Assembly: GCA_963844885.1 (NCBI GenBank)
Contig: CAWJQA010000012.1
Coordinates: 930,001-994,000 of the forward strand
DNA length: 64,000 nucleotides
Direction of reading: 5' to 3'
DNA from: DATMER01 sp963844885
GTDB lineage: Bacteria > Acidobacteriota > Thermoanaerobaculia > Multivoradales > UBA5704
Below, one piece after another: positions 44,790-54,953 of this stretch. The notes under the pieces were generated by a model. The model was given only the letters and a program-made list of their open reading frames with translations. It was not told where the DNA came from and made no database searches. Both the position numbers and the translations under genes were made by a program. The stretch's first letter is position 1, and the number at the start of each line of letters is the position of its first letter.

Positions 44790-46679
44790 TTACCGGCCGG
44801 GCTGGAACGCCACCCGTAGCGGGTACCACATTTTGACCCGCACGCCGTCCTTGGTCGGCGGCGAGAAGGTGGCGCGGCGGGCGGCTTCCAGGGCGGCTTC
44901 GTCGAAGCCGAAGCCGGCCTTGGCTCCGGCTCGCTGAGCGTCCACCACGCGGCCGTTCTCGTCCACCAGCACTCGGATGTCGATCTGGGCGGCCTTGTTG
45001 AGCCGCTGCGCTGCCGCGGGGTAGCGCGGGTCGAGGCGCGAGGTCAGGCGCGGCGGGGTGACGCCCGGGCCGGGGCTCACCAGGTCGCCGAGCTGCGTCT
45101 TGCGGACCGGCGCCTGCACCGGCGCGGGCGCCGGCTGGACCGGCTCCGCCCTCTGCGGTTCGGGGGTGGGTTGGGGGGCCGGAACGACCGGTGCCGGAGC
45201 GGCGGGGGTGGGTACCGGTTTGCTCTCGGCCTGAACGGGGGGAGGCGGTTCCACCGCCGGAGCGCGCTCCGGCGGGCGGGCGGGCGCCGGCCGATCCTGC
45301 GCGGCTGCCGACCGGCGGCTCTCTTCGAGTTGCTGCTGCAGCTTCTTGATCTGGTCGTCGTACTGGCCCTTGATCTTGGCCTCGACCTCCTGGCTCTGGG
45401 CCGTGATCATGGTCTGGATCTGCGCCTGGAGCTCTTCGGGGGTGGGGCCGGACGCCGCCGGTGTCCCGGCTGGCAGCGAGGCGGCCGGCGTCGGGGTCGG
45501 CTCGGGGGCCGCTCCGCCCAGCTTCCCGCCGGACATCATGAAGTAGCCGCCGACTCCGGCGGCCACCAGCACGGCGGCGGCGAGGCCGATCCAGAGCCCC
45601 GTCTTCGACTTCGGCGCCGCGGCCGGCGAGCGGGTGCCGGAGAGGGTGGCGTCGCGAACCACCGCCGGCACTTCCCGGGTCTCGTGGGCGGCTGGGACCG
45701 GGACGGGCGCCGGCGCGGCCGGCTTCGGCTTCGGCAGCTCGAGCTTTTTCTCGGCCTGGATCTCCTGGTTCTCCCGCTCGATGTCGTCGCGGAAGAGGTT
45801 GTGCATGAAGAAGGCGAGGTTGAAGGTCGTCGCGCTGTAGTGCCCGTCGATCATCAGCTTGGACAGGGTCTTGTGCCAGGTGACCGCGTCGGCGATGCGC
45901 TCGTCGCGGCCCACCAGGCTCTTCTTGAGCAGGCCGGCGATCGGTGCGGGCAGCGGCGTGCCCTCGTTGGGCAGGCTGGCCGTGTCGACCGCCGTCGCCC
46001 AGGTTTCGGGGTTGCCCGCGGGCAGGCGCTCGCCGGTCAGCAGCTCGAAGAGGATCGAGCCCAGGGAGAAGACGTCGTCCGCCCGGGACGGCGCCGCGCC
46101 TTCGAACGTCTCCGGGGAGAGATAGGGGCGCACCGCGGCGTCCTGCCAGCCGGCGGCGGCCAGGGAGCGCAGGCCGGGGCCGGCCTCGAAGCCGAGCAGG
46201 CGGGTCTCGCCTTCGTTCGACACCATGACGAGCTGCGGCACCAGGAAGCCGTGGACGATGCGCTCGTCCTGGACGCGGGTCTCGTACGCCGCGGCCAGGG
46301 CCAGGGCGATGCGCTCGGCGACCAGCAGCGCGTGGTCGGCGGGGATCGGCGACATCAGCCGGTTCGACCGCTCCAGCAGCGCCGCCAGGTTTTTGCCCGA
46401 GATGTAGTCGTAGGCCGCGTAGGGGAAGCTGCGCACCCGGCCCAGGTCGACGCCGCTGCCGATGTTCGGGCTCTTCAGAGCCTGCTGGATCGAAGCCCGT
46501 CCCGACGCCTTCTGCCAGAGCTTCTCGCCGTCGACCCCCTTGCCGTTGAAGACGCGGAGGAGGACGACCTGCTCCATCCCTTCCTGGCCGACCCTGCCGG
46601 CGCGAAACGTCTCTCCGAGTGGATCTTCAGTCAGCTTCTTGAGAAGCAGGTACTTCCCAAACTCCTCCGGGATGTTCAT
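44790..46679 (-). CDS. Pseudokinase-TonB fusion (membrane protein)
   Basis: 629 residues. Residues about 8-275 have the layout of a Ser/Thr kinase (FGKYLLLKKLTEDPLGETFRA at the N-lobe, SRADDVFSLGSILFELLTGE at helix F). The catalytic residues are changed: VAIK-type Lys is Arg in VVLLRVF, HRD reads VHGFLVPQLV, and DFG reads LGFEAG. So it should not phosphorylate. A membrane helix (GLWIGLAAAVLVAAGVGGYF, about 363-382), a short coiled coil (about 425-460) and a long Pro/Ala-rich region follow. The last 95 residues form a TonB C-terminal domain (RLDPRYPAAAQRLNKAAQID, then FGFDEAALEAARRATFSP). The ATG has GAGGAG upstream. It may energise outer-membrane receptors under control of the pseudokinase. 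Confidence 0.85.
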   Translation of the reverse strand: MNIPEEFGKYLLLKKLTEDPLGETFRAGRVGQEGMEQVVLLRVFNGKGVDGEKLWQKASGRASIQQALKSPNIGSGVDLGRVRSFPYAAYDYISGKNLAALLERSNRLMSPIPADHALLVAERIALALAAAYETRVQDERIVHGFLVPQLVMVSNEGETRLLGFEAGPGLRSLAAAGWQDAAVRPYLSPETFEGAAPSRADDVFSLGSILFELLTGERLPAGNPETWATAVDTASLPNEGTPLPAPIAGLLKKSLVGRDERIADAVTWHKTLSKLMIDGHYSATTFNLAFFMHNLFRDDIERENQEIQAEKKLELPKPKPAAPAPVPVPAAHETREVPAVVRDATLSGTRSPAAAPKSKTGLWIGLAAAVLVAAGVGGYFMMSGGKLGGAAPEPTPTPAASLPAGTPAASGPTPEELQAQIQTMITAQSQEVEAKIKGQYDDQIKKLQQQLEESRRSAAAQDRPAPARPPERAPAVEPPPPVQAESKPVPTPAAPAPVVPAPQPTPEPQRAEPVQPAPAPVQAPVRKTQLGDLVSPGPGVTPPRLTSRLDPRYPAAAQRLNKAAQIDIRVLVDENGRVVDAQRAGAKAGFGFDEAALEAARRATFSPPTKDGVRVKMWYPLRVAFQPGR

Positions 46680-46785
46680 GCAGCCTCCTCTCGGGACCTG
46701 CGTGCGGCACCGAACGTCAACACTCTATGCCCACTGGTGGTTACCGGAGAGCTTGATACACCCAGGAGAGGCCGACTGTCAAATT

Positions 46786-47899
46786 TCAGCGGCTCTCCTG
46801 GGCGCGCCGCGCCCGCCGTTCCCGCCAAAACCGGCGCTGCCACTCGTTGACGTTGCGGTTGTGCTCGGCCAGGGTCTCGGCGAATACGTGGGTGCCGTTG
46901 TTGCGGCTGACGAAGTAGAGATAGGGGACGTCCGCCGGCTCGGCGGCGGCGGCGAGGCTGGCCAGGCCGGGCGAGCAGATCGGGCCCGGGCGGCAGGCCG
47001 GCGTAGCGGTAGGTGTTGTAAGGCGAGTCCAACCGCAGATCCTCGCGGCGGATGTTGCCGTTCCAGCGGCCCAGCCGCTTCAGGGCGTAGATCACGGTCG
47101 GATCGGCCATGAGCCCGATCCCCTGGTCGAGCCGGTTGCTGTAGACGGCGGCGATCAGCGGCCGTTCGGAGGCGACCTGGGCCTCCTTCTCCACGATGCT
47201 GGCCAGGGTGATGACCTGGCGCAGGCTGCGGTTTCGGCCGGCGTTGCGGTCGAGGATGGGCCGGACGTCCTTCTCGAAGCGGGCGCGGAAGGTCTTGACC
47301 AGGGTCTCGACCACCTTGCGCTCGTCGACGTCCTTGGCGAAGGCGTAGGTCTCCGGAAAGAGGTAGCCTTCGAGGTCGCGGGCGTCGGGGTCGAGGTCGG
47401 CCACCAGCTCGGGGCTGCGCATGAGGTCGAGGAAGGCCTGGCGCCGGCCGCACTCGGCCTTGACGAGCTGGTCCGCGGTCTCTTCGAGGGTCAGGCCCTC
47501 CACCAGGGTGACCGAGTGGGTGAGAACCTGGCCGTGGGTGAGCATGCGGAGAACCTGCGGCGTGGTGAGCGGACCGCGGAAGCGGTACTCCCCGGCCTGG
47601 ATCTTGGGGTCCCTCAGGAAATAGACGAGGTAGGAGCGGGCGACCTTGGCGTCGGCGAGGACCCCTTTCTCCTGGAGGAGCCCGAGGATCTGGCTGGCGC
47701 CCATGCCGGGCTCGACCTGGACGATGGCTTCGTCGCCGGGATAGCCCTTGTAGGGCTGCTGGAGCTTGAGCCAGGACCAGCCGAGCATGGCCACGGGGAT
47801 CAGGAGGAGGCCGCCGAGGACCATGAGGCCCAGGAGGACCCGTTTCCAGGTCCCCTTCTGGCGCTTCGATCCGCTTCTGCGTGGTTTCGCTTTTGCCAA
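46786..47899 (-). CDS. mltG: Endolytic murein transglycosylase MltG (one frameshift)
   Basis: About 370 residues. A TTG start at 47899 follows AGGAG. One membrane helix (about 20-42) is followed by a LysM-like segment (VQVEPGMGASQILGLLQEKG) and the YceG domain: LEGYLFPETYAF, the catalytic Glu in ITLASIVEKEAQ, and MADPTVIYAL. Near 46990 an extra C shifts the frame; the corrected reading ends GLPPGPICSPGLASLAAAAE, YLYFVSRNNGTHVFAETLAE, and stops at 46786. It cuts nascent glycan strands and sets their length. The pairing with ruvX upstream is the usual genomic arrangement. Confidence 0.88.
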
Positions 47900-47909
47900 C
47901 CGCGTCTCC

Positions 47910-48335
47910 TCAACCCTCTCCGTGTCCGGCCGTGTCCAGCGCCTCCTGGAGGAGGATCTGGGCGGCCACGGCATCGATCCGGGCCGGGTCCTTGCGGGGG
48001 TCGATGCCGGCCGCCCGCATGCGCTCCTGGGCCTCGACGGTGGTCAGCGACTCGTTGACGAACCGCACCGGCAGGCCGCTCACCTCGGCCAGGCGCTCGC
48101 CGAAGCGCCGTACGCGTTCGGCGTTGGGTCCCCGCTCACCGCCCAGGCTCAGGGGCTCGCCGAGGACCAGGAGCCCGGCGCCTTCCTGCCGGGCGATCTC
48201 GGCGATGGCCCGGATGGCGGAGCGGTCGTTGCGCCGCTCCAAGGTTGTGAGCGGGACCGCGAAGCGCCCGTCGGGGTCCGAGACGGCCAGGCCGATCCGC
48301 GATTCGCCGAAGTCGATGCCCAGGGAGGTGGCCAT
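47910..48335 (-). CDS. ruvX: Putative Holliday junction resolvase / pre-16S rRNA nuclease
   Basis: 141 residues, the standard size for YqgF/RuvX. The RNase H-like fold is shown by SLGIDFGESRIGLAVSD at the start, VLGEPLSLGGERGPNAERV, VRFVNESLTTVEAQERM and the final Asp in DAVAAQILLQEAL. The ATG at 48335 matches the family N-terminus. It lies 10 bases before mltG, so they form an operon. It processes 16S rRNA precursor ends and may resolve recombination intermediates. Confidence 0.93.
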   Translation of the reverse strand: MATSLGIDFGESRIGLAVSDPDGRFAVPLTTLERRNDRSAIRAIAEIARQEGAGLLVLGEPLSLGGERGPNAERVRRFGERLAEVSGLPVRFVNESLTTVEAQERMRAAGIDPRKDPARIDAVAAQILLQEALDTAGHGEG

Positions 48336-48457
48336 AAGGGGGGCATTGTAGAGGCCGCGAGCCACGGACGCCACCTGTGCTAGCATGCCGGGCCGTCCGC
48401 TCCAACGTGGCCAACGTGGACGGCTGCCTTCGGCATTCCATCTCTCCGGGAGATCTC

Positions 48458-49642
48458 ATGGACGACATCGTCATTCTCAGCGCGGCCCGCACGCCCATCG
48501 GTGCTTTTCAGGGTGCTCTGGCCGGCTTTCCCGCGCACGCTCTCGGGGCGCGCGCCATCGCCGCCGCCGTCGAACGGGCCGGCATCCGGCCCGAGGACGT
48601 TCAGCAGGTCAACATGGGCTGCGTCCTGACCGCCGGTCAGGGCCAGGCGCCGGCCCGCCAGGCCGCCCTCGCCGCCGGCTGCCCCACCTCCACCGGCGCG
48701 ATCACCCTGAACAAGGTCTGCGGCTCCGCCATGCGGGCGGTCATGATCGCCGCCAACGACCTGCGCTGCGGCGACTTCGACGTCGTCGCCGCGGGCGGCA
48801 TGGAGAGCATGAGCCAGGCGCCCTATCTCGCCGCCGGGGTGCGCGACGGCCTCCGCCTCGGCCACGGCAAGCTCGTCGACTCCATGATCCACGACGGCCT
48901 CTGGGACCCCTACGGCGACGTCCACATGGGCAACTGCGCCGAGCTGTGCGCCGCCGAGTACAAGCTCGGCCGCGAGGAGCAGGACGCGTACTCGGTGGAG
49001 AGCTACCGCCGTGCCCGCGCCGCCGCCGAGTCCGGGGCTACGCCGGGACGAGATCGTGCCGGTGCGCGTGCCGCAGCGCAAGGGCGATCCGGTGCTGGTC
49101 GACAAGGACGAGGAGCCGTTCAAGGCCGATCTGGCGAAGATGCCGAGCCTCAAGCCCGCCTTCGCAGAAGGACGGCACGGTGACCGCGGCCAACGCCTCC
49201 AAGATCAACGACGGCGCCGCGGCGCTGGTCCTGACCACGGCCGCGCACGCCGCGAAGCTCGGGCAAGAAGCCGCTCGCCCGCGTCGTGGCGCACGCCTCG
49301 ATGGCCCAGGAGCCCGAGTGGTTCACCACCGCCCCGGTCGGCGCCGCGAAGTCGGTGCTGGCGCGGGCCGGCCTCCAGGCCGGCGACATCGACCTCTGGG
49401 AGGTCAACGAGGCGTTCGCCGTGGTGGCGCTCGCCTTCATCCGTGACCTCGGGCTCGACCCCGCGCGGGTCAACGTCCGCGGCGGCGCCGTGGCGCTCGG
49501 TCATCCGATCGGCAGCTCCGGCGCCCGCATCCTGGTCACCCTGCTGTCCGCCATGAAGGAGCGCGGCGCCCGTCGCGGCTGCGCCGCCATCTGTATCGGC
49601 GGCGGAGAGGCTACCGCGATGGTGGTGGAGCGCATAGACTAA
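48458..49642 (+). CDS. Acetyl-CoA acetyltransferase (thiolase), three one-base insertions
   Basis: 393 residues after removal of three extra bases, near 49035, 49170 and 49263; total length then fits a thiolase exactly. It starts MDDIVILSAARTPIGAFQGA with active-site Cys88 in LNKVCGSAM. After the breaks come DEIVPVRVPQRKGDP, GTVTAANASKINDGAAALVL, WEVNEAFAVVALAF, the catalytic His in GHPIGSSGAR and Cys in CAAICIGGGEA. It condenses or splits acetoacetyl-CoA. It is divergent from ruvX and 9 bases before lptD. As sequenced it would not be functional, but all motifs are preserved. Confidence 0.9.
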
Positions 49643-49651
49643 CGGCCAGTC

Positions 49652-51967
49652 ATGCGCGCACGCCACCTGATTCTTCCGCTGCTGGCGCTCTGTGCCGTCC
49701 TGCCCTCGCCTCCGGCGATGGGGCAGGCTCCACAGGAGACCCCTCCACCTCCCTCGGCTGCCCCGGAGCCGGCGCCGCCCGCGGCGGCTCCGGCGGCTCC
49801 GGCGCAATCCCCGCCGTCGCCGACGGCTCCGGCCGCCGTGCCCGCGCCGGTCGCCGACAAGATCGAGTTCCAGCTCAAGTTCCCGGCCGACCAGGGCGGC
49901 GGCAGCGCCTCCGGCAGCGCCGGCAACCTCGAATACAAGCGCGACACGTACGCCGTGCTCACCGGCGACGTGAAGATCAAATATCAGGACGTCGACCTCC
50001 GGGCCGACCAGGCCGAGATCGACCTGAACACCAAGATCGTCACCGCCACCGGCAACGTCATCGTCGACCAGGGGCCGCGCCGCATGGCGGGCGACACCGC
50101 GACGTACGACCTCGACACCAAGACCGGCACGCTCACCAACGCCACCGCGCACGTCTCGTCCGACTACTTCTTCAGCGGCACCGAGCTGGCGAAGGTCAGC
50201 GAGAACGAGTACACGGTCAAGAACGGCATCTTCACCTCCTGCAGCCAGCCGGTGCCGGACTGGAGCTTCCGCATCGCCAGCGCGCGGGTCGAGGTCGAGG
50301 GCTACGCCCACGTCAAGCACGCCTCCATGCGCGCCAAGAAGCTGCCGATCTTCTATACGCCGTACATCCTGTGGCCGGTCAAGAGCGAGCGCAGCTCCGG
50401 CTTCCTGGTGCCCAACATCGGCTATTCGGACCGCCGCGGCGCCTCCCTCGGCCTGGCCTACTTCCAGACCCTCGGCCGCAGCTACGACACGACGGTCCAC
50501 GTCGATCTGTTCACCCAGAACTTCCTCGGCCTGGGCGACGAGCTCCGCTACCGGCCGAGCGAAGGCACCCGCGGCCAGCTCCTCGGCTATGCGGTGCGCG
50601 ACTCCGAGTCGCTCACCGGCGACCTCTGGCGCTGGAAGGTCGAGTGGAAACACGAGACGACCGACCTGCCGTTCAACATGCGCGGCGTGGTCAACTACCA
50701 GGACTTCTCGGACTTCAACTTCTTCCGCGACTTCGAGCGCGACTTCGACCGCAACACCCTGCGCTTCCTCGACAGCCGCGCCTTCGTGACCGGCAACTGG
50801 GGTCCGCACCTGCTCAACATCCTGCTCAACAACCATGAGACGTTCGTCGGCGGCAACACCAGCAACGACACGGTGCAGCAGGTCAAGCTGCCGGAGGTCG
50901 AGTACCGGCTGCGCAACACCCGTATCGGCAGGCTGCCGCTGTACGCCCAGTTCCAGGGCTCGGCGTCGTACCTCGACATCTCCCGGCCCGGCTCCTACTC
51001 GGGCCGCTACGGCCGCCTCGACGCGTTCCCGCAGCTCACGCTGCCGGTCCGCTCGGTGCCGTGGCTCTCGCTGTCGCTCACCGGCGGCGAGCGCGTCACT
51101 TGGTACGGCGACAGCCTGAACCCGGCCCACAGCGATTTCAGCGGCGCGACCACGACCCGCACGCTGCCGGTCGGGAACGCCGAGATCGTCGGCCCGTCCT
51201 TCTCGCGCATCTTCGGCAGCGCCTTCGGCTTCAGCAAGCTCAAGCACGTCATCGAGCCGCGCTGGACCTGGACCTACCTGGGGGACATCCCCAACGACCT
51301 GGACCTGCCGCTGTTCGACGAGGTGGACAACCTGCGCTCGACCAACCAGGGGCGGTTCGCGCTGGTCAACCGCATCCTCGCCAAGCCCTCGGGGCAGGGA
51401 GCCGCCCGCGAGGTCTTCTACTTCGAGCTCGCCCGCCGCTTCAGCTTCGACGCCACCCAGCCGCTCCAGACCTCGAAGAACGGCCTGGTGAAGACCACCT
51501 CGGGACCCATCGAGGCCCTGACCCGGTTCAACCCCACGGACCGCACGAGCTTCAAGCTGGAAGCGGACTACGACACGCTGTTCAGCGGCCTGTCGTCGAC
51601 GCAGCTCACCGGCGAGCTCGGTGTGGGCAAGGGGAACAACCTGAGCCTCTCCTGGTTCACCCGGTTCCGGCCCGAGGATTCGGCCACGCTGAGCAACCAG
51701 GTCCGCTTCGGCGGCTCTGTCGGCCTGTTCAAGAACTTCCGCGTGGAAGGCCAGGTCAACTACGACGTCGAGCAGAAGCTCCTGCAGCAGCAGCGTTACA
51801 TTTTCACCCTCAACCAGCAGTGCTACGGTCTGCGCCTGGAGGTGCGGGACTTCAAGGCCGACGTCGGCCCTCGCACGCGCGACAAGGATGTCCGTTTCTC
51901 GGTGAGCCTCAAGAACGTCGGTACCTTCCTGGACCTGACCGGACGGAGCTCCACGGCCCAGCCGTAA
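49652..51967 (+). CDS. lptD: LPS-assembly protein LptD
   Basis: 771 residues. The signal peptide MRARHLILPLLALCAVLPSP (to about residue 25) precedes a Pro/Ala-rich linker. An OstA/LptA-like beta-jellyroll follows (about 95-180: YAVLTGDVKIKYQDVDLRAD, KIVTATGNVIVDQGP). The barrel has the typical KKLPIFYTPYILWPVKSERS and SGFLVPNIGYSDRRG motif. It inserts LPS or a related glycolipid into the outer leaflet. Fully intact, in contrast to the genes on both sides. Few Cys are present (SCSQP, NQQCYG), so the disulfide pattern of E. coli LptD is not conserved. Confidence 0.88.
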   Translation: MRARHLILPLLALCAVLPSPPAMGQAPQETPPPPSAAPEPAPPAAAPAAPAQSPPSPTAPAAVPAPVADKIEFQLKFPADQGGGSASGSAGNLEYKRDTYAVLTGDVKIKYQDVDLRADQAEIDLNTKIVTATGNVIVDQGPRRMAGDTATYDLDTKTGTLTNATAHVSSDYFFSGTELAKVSENEYTVKNGIFTSCSQPVPDWSFRIASARVEVEGYAHVKHASMRAKKLPIFYTPYILWPVKSERSSGFLVPNIGYSDRRGASLGLAYFQTLGRSYDTTVHVDLFTQNFLGLGDELRYRPSEGTRGQLLGYAVRDSESLTGDLWRWKVEWKHETTDLPFNMRGVVNYQDFSDFNFFRDFERDFDRNTLRFLDSRAFVTGNWGPHLLNILLNNHETFVGGNTSNDTVQQVKLPEVEYRLRNTRIGRLPLYAQFQGSASYLDISRPGSYSGRYGRLDAFPQLTLPVRSVPWLSLSLTGGERVTWYGDSLNPAHSDFSGATTTRTLPVGNAEIVGPSFSRIFGSAFGFSKLKHVIEPRWTWTYLGDIPNDLDLPLFDEVDNLRSTNQGRFALVNRILAKPSGQGAAREVFYFELARRFSFDATQPLQTSKNGLVKTTSGPIEALTRFNPTDRTSFKLEADYDTLFSGLSSTQLTGELGVGKGNNLSLSWFTRFRPEDSATLSNQVRFGGSVGLFKNFRVEGQVNYDVEQKLLQQQRYIFTLNQQCYGLRLEVRDFKADVGPRTRDKDVRFSVSLKNVGTFLDLTGRSSTAQP

Positions 51968-51990
51968 ACGTTTCCCCGATGGGAGTAGAC

Positions 51991-53076
51991 ATGAAGGGAC
52001 TGATCCTCTCGGGCGGCAAGGGCACCCGCCTGCGGCCGCTCACCTACACCTCCGCCAAGCAGCTCGTGCCGGTGGCGAACAAGCCGGTGCTCTTCTACGG
52101 CGATCGAGGCGATCGTCGAGGCCGGCATCACCGAGATCGGCATCATCGTCGGCGAGACCCGAGGAGGAGATCCGGGCCGCGGTCGGCGACGGCTCGCAGT
52201 TCGGCGCCAGGATCACCTACATCGAGCAGGACGCCCCGCGCGGGCTCGCGCACGCGGTGATGATCGCCGAGGAGTTCCTGGCCGGCTCACCGTTCGTCAT
52301 GTACCTCGGCGACAACCTGATCGCGCGGCGGCATCACCGGCCTGGTCGAGGAGTTTCGTGACTCCAGCCCGGCTGCAACTGCGAGATCCTGCTCGCCGAA
52401 GGTGCCCGAACCCGAGCAGTTCGGCGTCGCCGAGCTCGACGCCGAGGGCAAGGTCGTCCGCCTGGTCGAAAAGCCGAAGGAGCCGAAGAGCGACCTCGCC
52501 CTCGTCGGCGTCTACATGTTCGACGCCACCATCTTCGAGGCGGTCAACGCATCAAGCCCTCCGCCCGCGGCGAGCTCGAGATCACCGACGCCATCCAGGG
52601 TCTGATCGACCACGGCCTGACCGTCCACCCGCACATCGTCGCGCGGCTGGTGGAAGGACACCGGCAAGCTCGACGACATGCTGGAGGCGAACCGCATCGT
52701 GCTCGAAGCGCTCGACGCCAGGAAGGGCGCCATGCTGGGCGCGATCGGCGAAGGGAGCCGCGATCGAAGGCGGGTCGTGCTCGGCGAAGGGGTCGAGCAT
52801 GTCGATTCGCTCGTGCGCGGCCCGGTCGTGATCGGCGCCGGCACCCGGATCGAGCACGCTTTCGTCGGCCCCTACACCTCGATCGGCGACCGCTGCCGCT
52901 GGTCCGCTGCGAGATCGAGAACTCGATCATCCTGTCGGACTCGGAGATCCGGGACATCCCGCTGCGCATCGACGGCTCGCTGATCGGCAGGAACGTCAAG
53001 ATCGTCAAGACCGACGCAGAAGCCCAAGGCCTACCGCTTCATGCTCGGCGACAACTCCGAGGTGGGGATCACCTGA
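51991..53076 (+). CDS. rmlA: Glucose-1-phosphate thymidylyltransferase, long form (many indels)
   Basis: About 361 residues when corrected. It starts MKGLILSGGKGTRLRPLTYT with SAKQLVPVANKPVLFY, the nucleotidyltransferase signature. Later pieces in alternating frames read AEEFLAGSPFVMYLGDN, QFGVAELDAEGKVVRLVEKP, DLALVGVYMFDATIFEAVN, LTVHPHIV and a left-handed beta-helix part (VVIGAGTRIEHAFVGPYTSI, RIDGSLIGRNVKIVK). About ten one-base insertions or deletions interrupt it, the densest cluster in the window. It would form dTDP-glucose from glucose-1-P and dTTP. GGGAG is 5 bases before the ATG. Its stop overlaps rmlD (TGATG). Confidence 0.75.
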
Positions 53077-53957
53077 TGCGAATTCTCGTTTTCGGCGGCA
53101 CGGGGATGCTCGGCCGTGCCGTGGTGGCCGAGGCCCGCTCGCGCTCCCTGCCCGTGCTCGGCCTCTCGCACGAGCAGGCCGACATCCGCGACCGCGCCAG
53201 GCTCCTCTACTGGATGGACGCCTTCCACCCGGAGCTGATCGTCAACTGCGCGGCATACACCAAGGTGGACGCCTGCGAGGGCGACGGCCGCGGGCTCGCG
53301 TTCGCGATCAACGGCGAGGCCGTGGACAACGTGGTGGCGGCGGCGGGCGCCAGGGGTGCGAAGCTGGTCCACATCTCCACCGACTACGTGTTCGACGGCA
53401 ATCGGCGCGAGGGAGTCAGGCCGTACAAGGAGGACGATCCCACCGGCCCGCTCTCCGTCTACGGCCAGAGCAAGCTCGACGGCGAGCGCCGCGCCCTGGC
53501 CTATGACCGCTCGACCGTGGTGCGCACGAGCTGGCTCTTCGGTCCGGGCGGCCCCAACTTCGTGGCCACGATCGTGCGGCTGATCGAGAGCGGCCAGCCG
53601 CTGCGCGTGGTCCGCGATCAGCTCGGAGCGCCGACCTACACGCTCTTCCTGGCGCGCGCGGTCCTGGATCTCGCGGCCGAGAACGTCCTGGGGATCGTTC
53701 ACTACCGCAACCGGGAGCCCGCCTCCTGGTACGACCTCGCCTGCGAGATCGCCGGCCTCTGGTCCGGCACCCGGCAGACGCCCGAGGTCGTGCCGATCAC
53801 CACGGACGAGTTTCCCCGCCCCGCTCCGCGCCCGGCGTACTCGGTGCTGGACGTCGCGCGATTCGAGGAGGCCGCAGGCCGCCGCGTCGAGCCGTGGGGA
53901 TGGGGACTGGTCGACTATCTTGCCGCCCTGCGAAAAGAGAGAAAGGAAGTCAGATGA
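53076..53957 (+). CDS. rmlD: dTDP-4-dehydrorhamnose reductase
   Basis: 293 residues and intact. It is an SDR fold with GGTGMLGRAV at the N-terminus, NCAAYTKVDACEGD, the catalytic HISTDYVFDGNRR and YGQSKLDGE (YxxxK). RmlD reduces dTDP-4-keto-rhamnose to dTDP-rhamnose with NAD(P)H. The start overlaps the rmlA-like stop and the stop overlaps gmd (ATGA). No rmlB or rmlC lies in this window. Confidence 0.9.
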   Translation: MRILVFGGTGMLGRAVVAEARSRSLPVLGLSHEQADIRDRARLLYWMDAFHPELIVNCAAYTKVDACEGDGRGLAFAINGEAVDNVVAAAGARGAKLVHISTDYVFDGNRREGVRPYKEDDPTGPLSVYGQSKLDGERRALAYDRSTVVRTSWLFGPGGPNFVATIVRLIESGQPLRVVRDQLGAPTYTLFLARAVLDLAAENVLGIVHYRNREPASWYDLACEIAGLWSGTRQTPEVVPITTDEFPRPAPRPAYSVLDVARFEEAAGRRVEPWGWGLVDYLAALRKERKEVR

Positions 53958-54940
53958 GGGCTTTGATCACCGGAATCACGGGCTTCGCCGGGTCCCACCT
54001 GGCGGAGTACCTGCTGCACGAGCACCCCGAGGTGGAGGTGTTCGGTACCTATCGCTGGCGCAGCCGCATGGACAACGTCGAGCACTTCCGCTCGCGCGTG
54101 AAGCTCCTGGAGGCCGACCTGCGCGACTACACCTCCATGCATGCGGCGCTCGAAAAGTCGCGGCCGGACGTGGTCTTCCACCTCGCGGCGCAGAGCTTCG
54201 TGCCGTCGAGCTGGACGGCGCCGAACGAGACGCTCACCACCAACGTGTCCGGGCAGACGAACCTCTTCGAGGCCGTCCGCGCCCTGCGCCTCGATCCGGT
54301 CATCCAGATCGCCTGCTCCAGCGAGCAGTACGGCCTCGTGCTGCCGGACGAGACGCCGATCAAGGAGACCAATCCGCTGCGCCCGCTGTCGCCGTACGCG
54401 GTGTCGAAGGTCGCCCAGGACTACCTCGGCTACCAGTATTTCCAGAGCTACGGCCTCAAGGTCGTGCGCACCCGCGGCTTCAACCATACCGGTCCGCGCC
54501 GCGGCCACGTCTTCGTGACCTCCAACTTCTGCAGCCAGGTGGCGGCCATCGAGCTCGGGCTTCAGGAGCCGGTGATCCGGGTGGGCAACATCGAGGCCAT
54601 CCGCGACTTCACCGACGTGCGCGACATGGTCCGCGCCTACTGGCTGGCGGTCACCAAGGCGCGGCCCGGCGAGGTCTACAACATCGCCACCGGCAACGGC
54701 ATCCGCATCCGGGAGATGCTCGAGCGCCTGATCGCGCTCGCCAACGTCGAGGTGAAGATCGAGGTCGACCCCGACCGCCTGCGGCCGTCCGACGTCGAGA
54801 TCCTGATCGGCGACGCCTCGAAGTTCAAGGCCGACACCGGCTGGGAGCCGCGCATCCCGTTCGAGCAGACCCTCAACGACCTCCTCGACTACTGGCGGAA
54901 GACCCTGAGCCGCCGCCACATCGCCGAGACCGCGGCCTGA
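53954..54940 (+). CDS. gmd: GDP-mannose 4,6-dehydratase
   Basis: 328 residues. TGITGFAGSHLAEYLL binds NAD(P); FHLAAQSFVPSSW, ACSSEQYGLVLPDE and YAVSKVAQDYLG (YxxxK) form the active site. RTRGFNHTGPRRG and NIEAIRDFTDVRDMVRAYWL are family signatures of GDP-mannose dehydratases. It makes GDP-4-keto-6-deoxymannose. ATG overlaps the rmlD stop. The next gene is a likely partner reductase. Confidence 0.88.
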   Translation: MRALITGITGFAGSHLAEYLLHEHPEVEVFGTYRWRSRMDNVEHFRSRVKLLEADLRDYTSMHAALEKSRPDVVFHLAAQSFVPSSWTAPNETLTTNVSGQTNLFEAVRALRLDPVIQIACSSEQYGLVLPDETPIKETNPLRPLSPYAVSKVAQDYLGYQYFQSYGLKVVRTRGFNHTGPRRGHVFVTSNFCSQVAAIELGLQEPVIRVGNIEAIRDFTDVRDMVRAYWLAVTKARPGEVYNIATGNGIRIREMLERLIALANVEVKIEVDPDRLRPSDVEILIGDASKFKADTGWEPRIPFEQTLNDLLDYWRKTLSRRHIAETAA

Positions 54941-54953
54941 CCCGGGACGGGCC

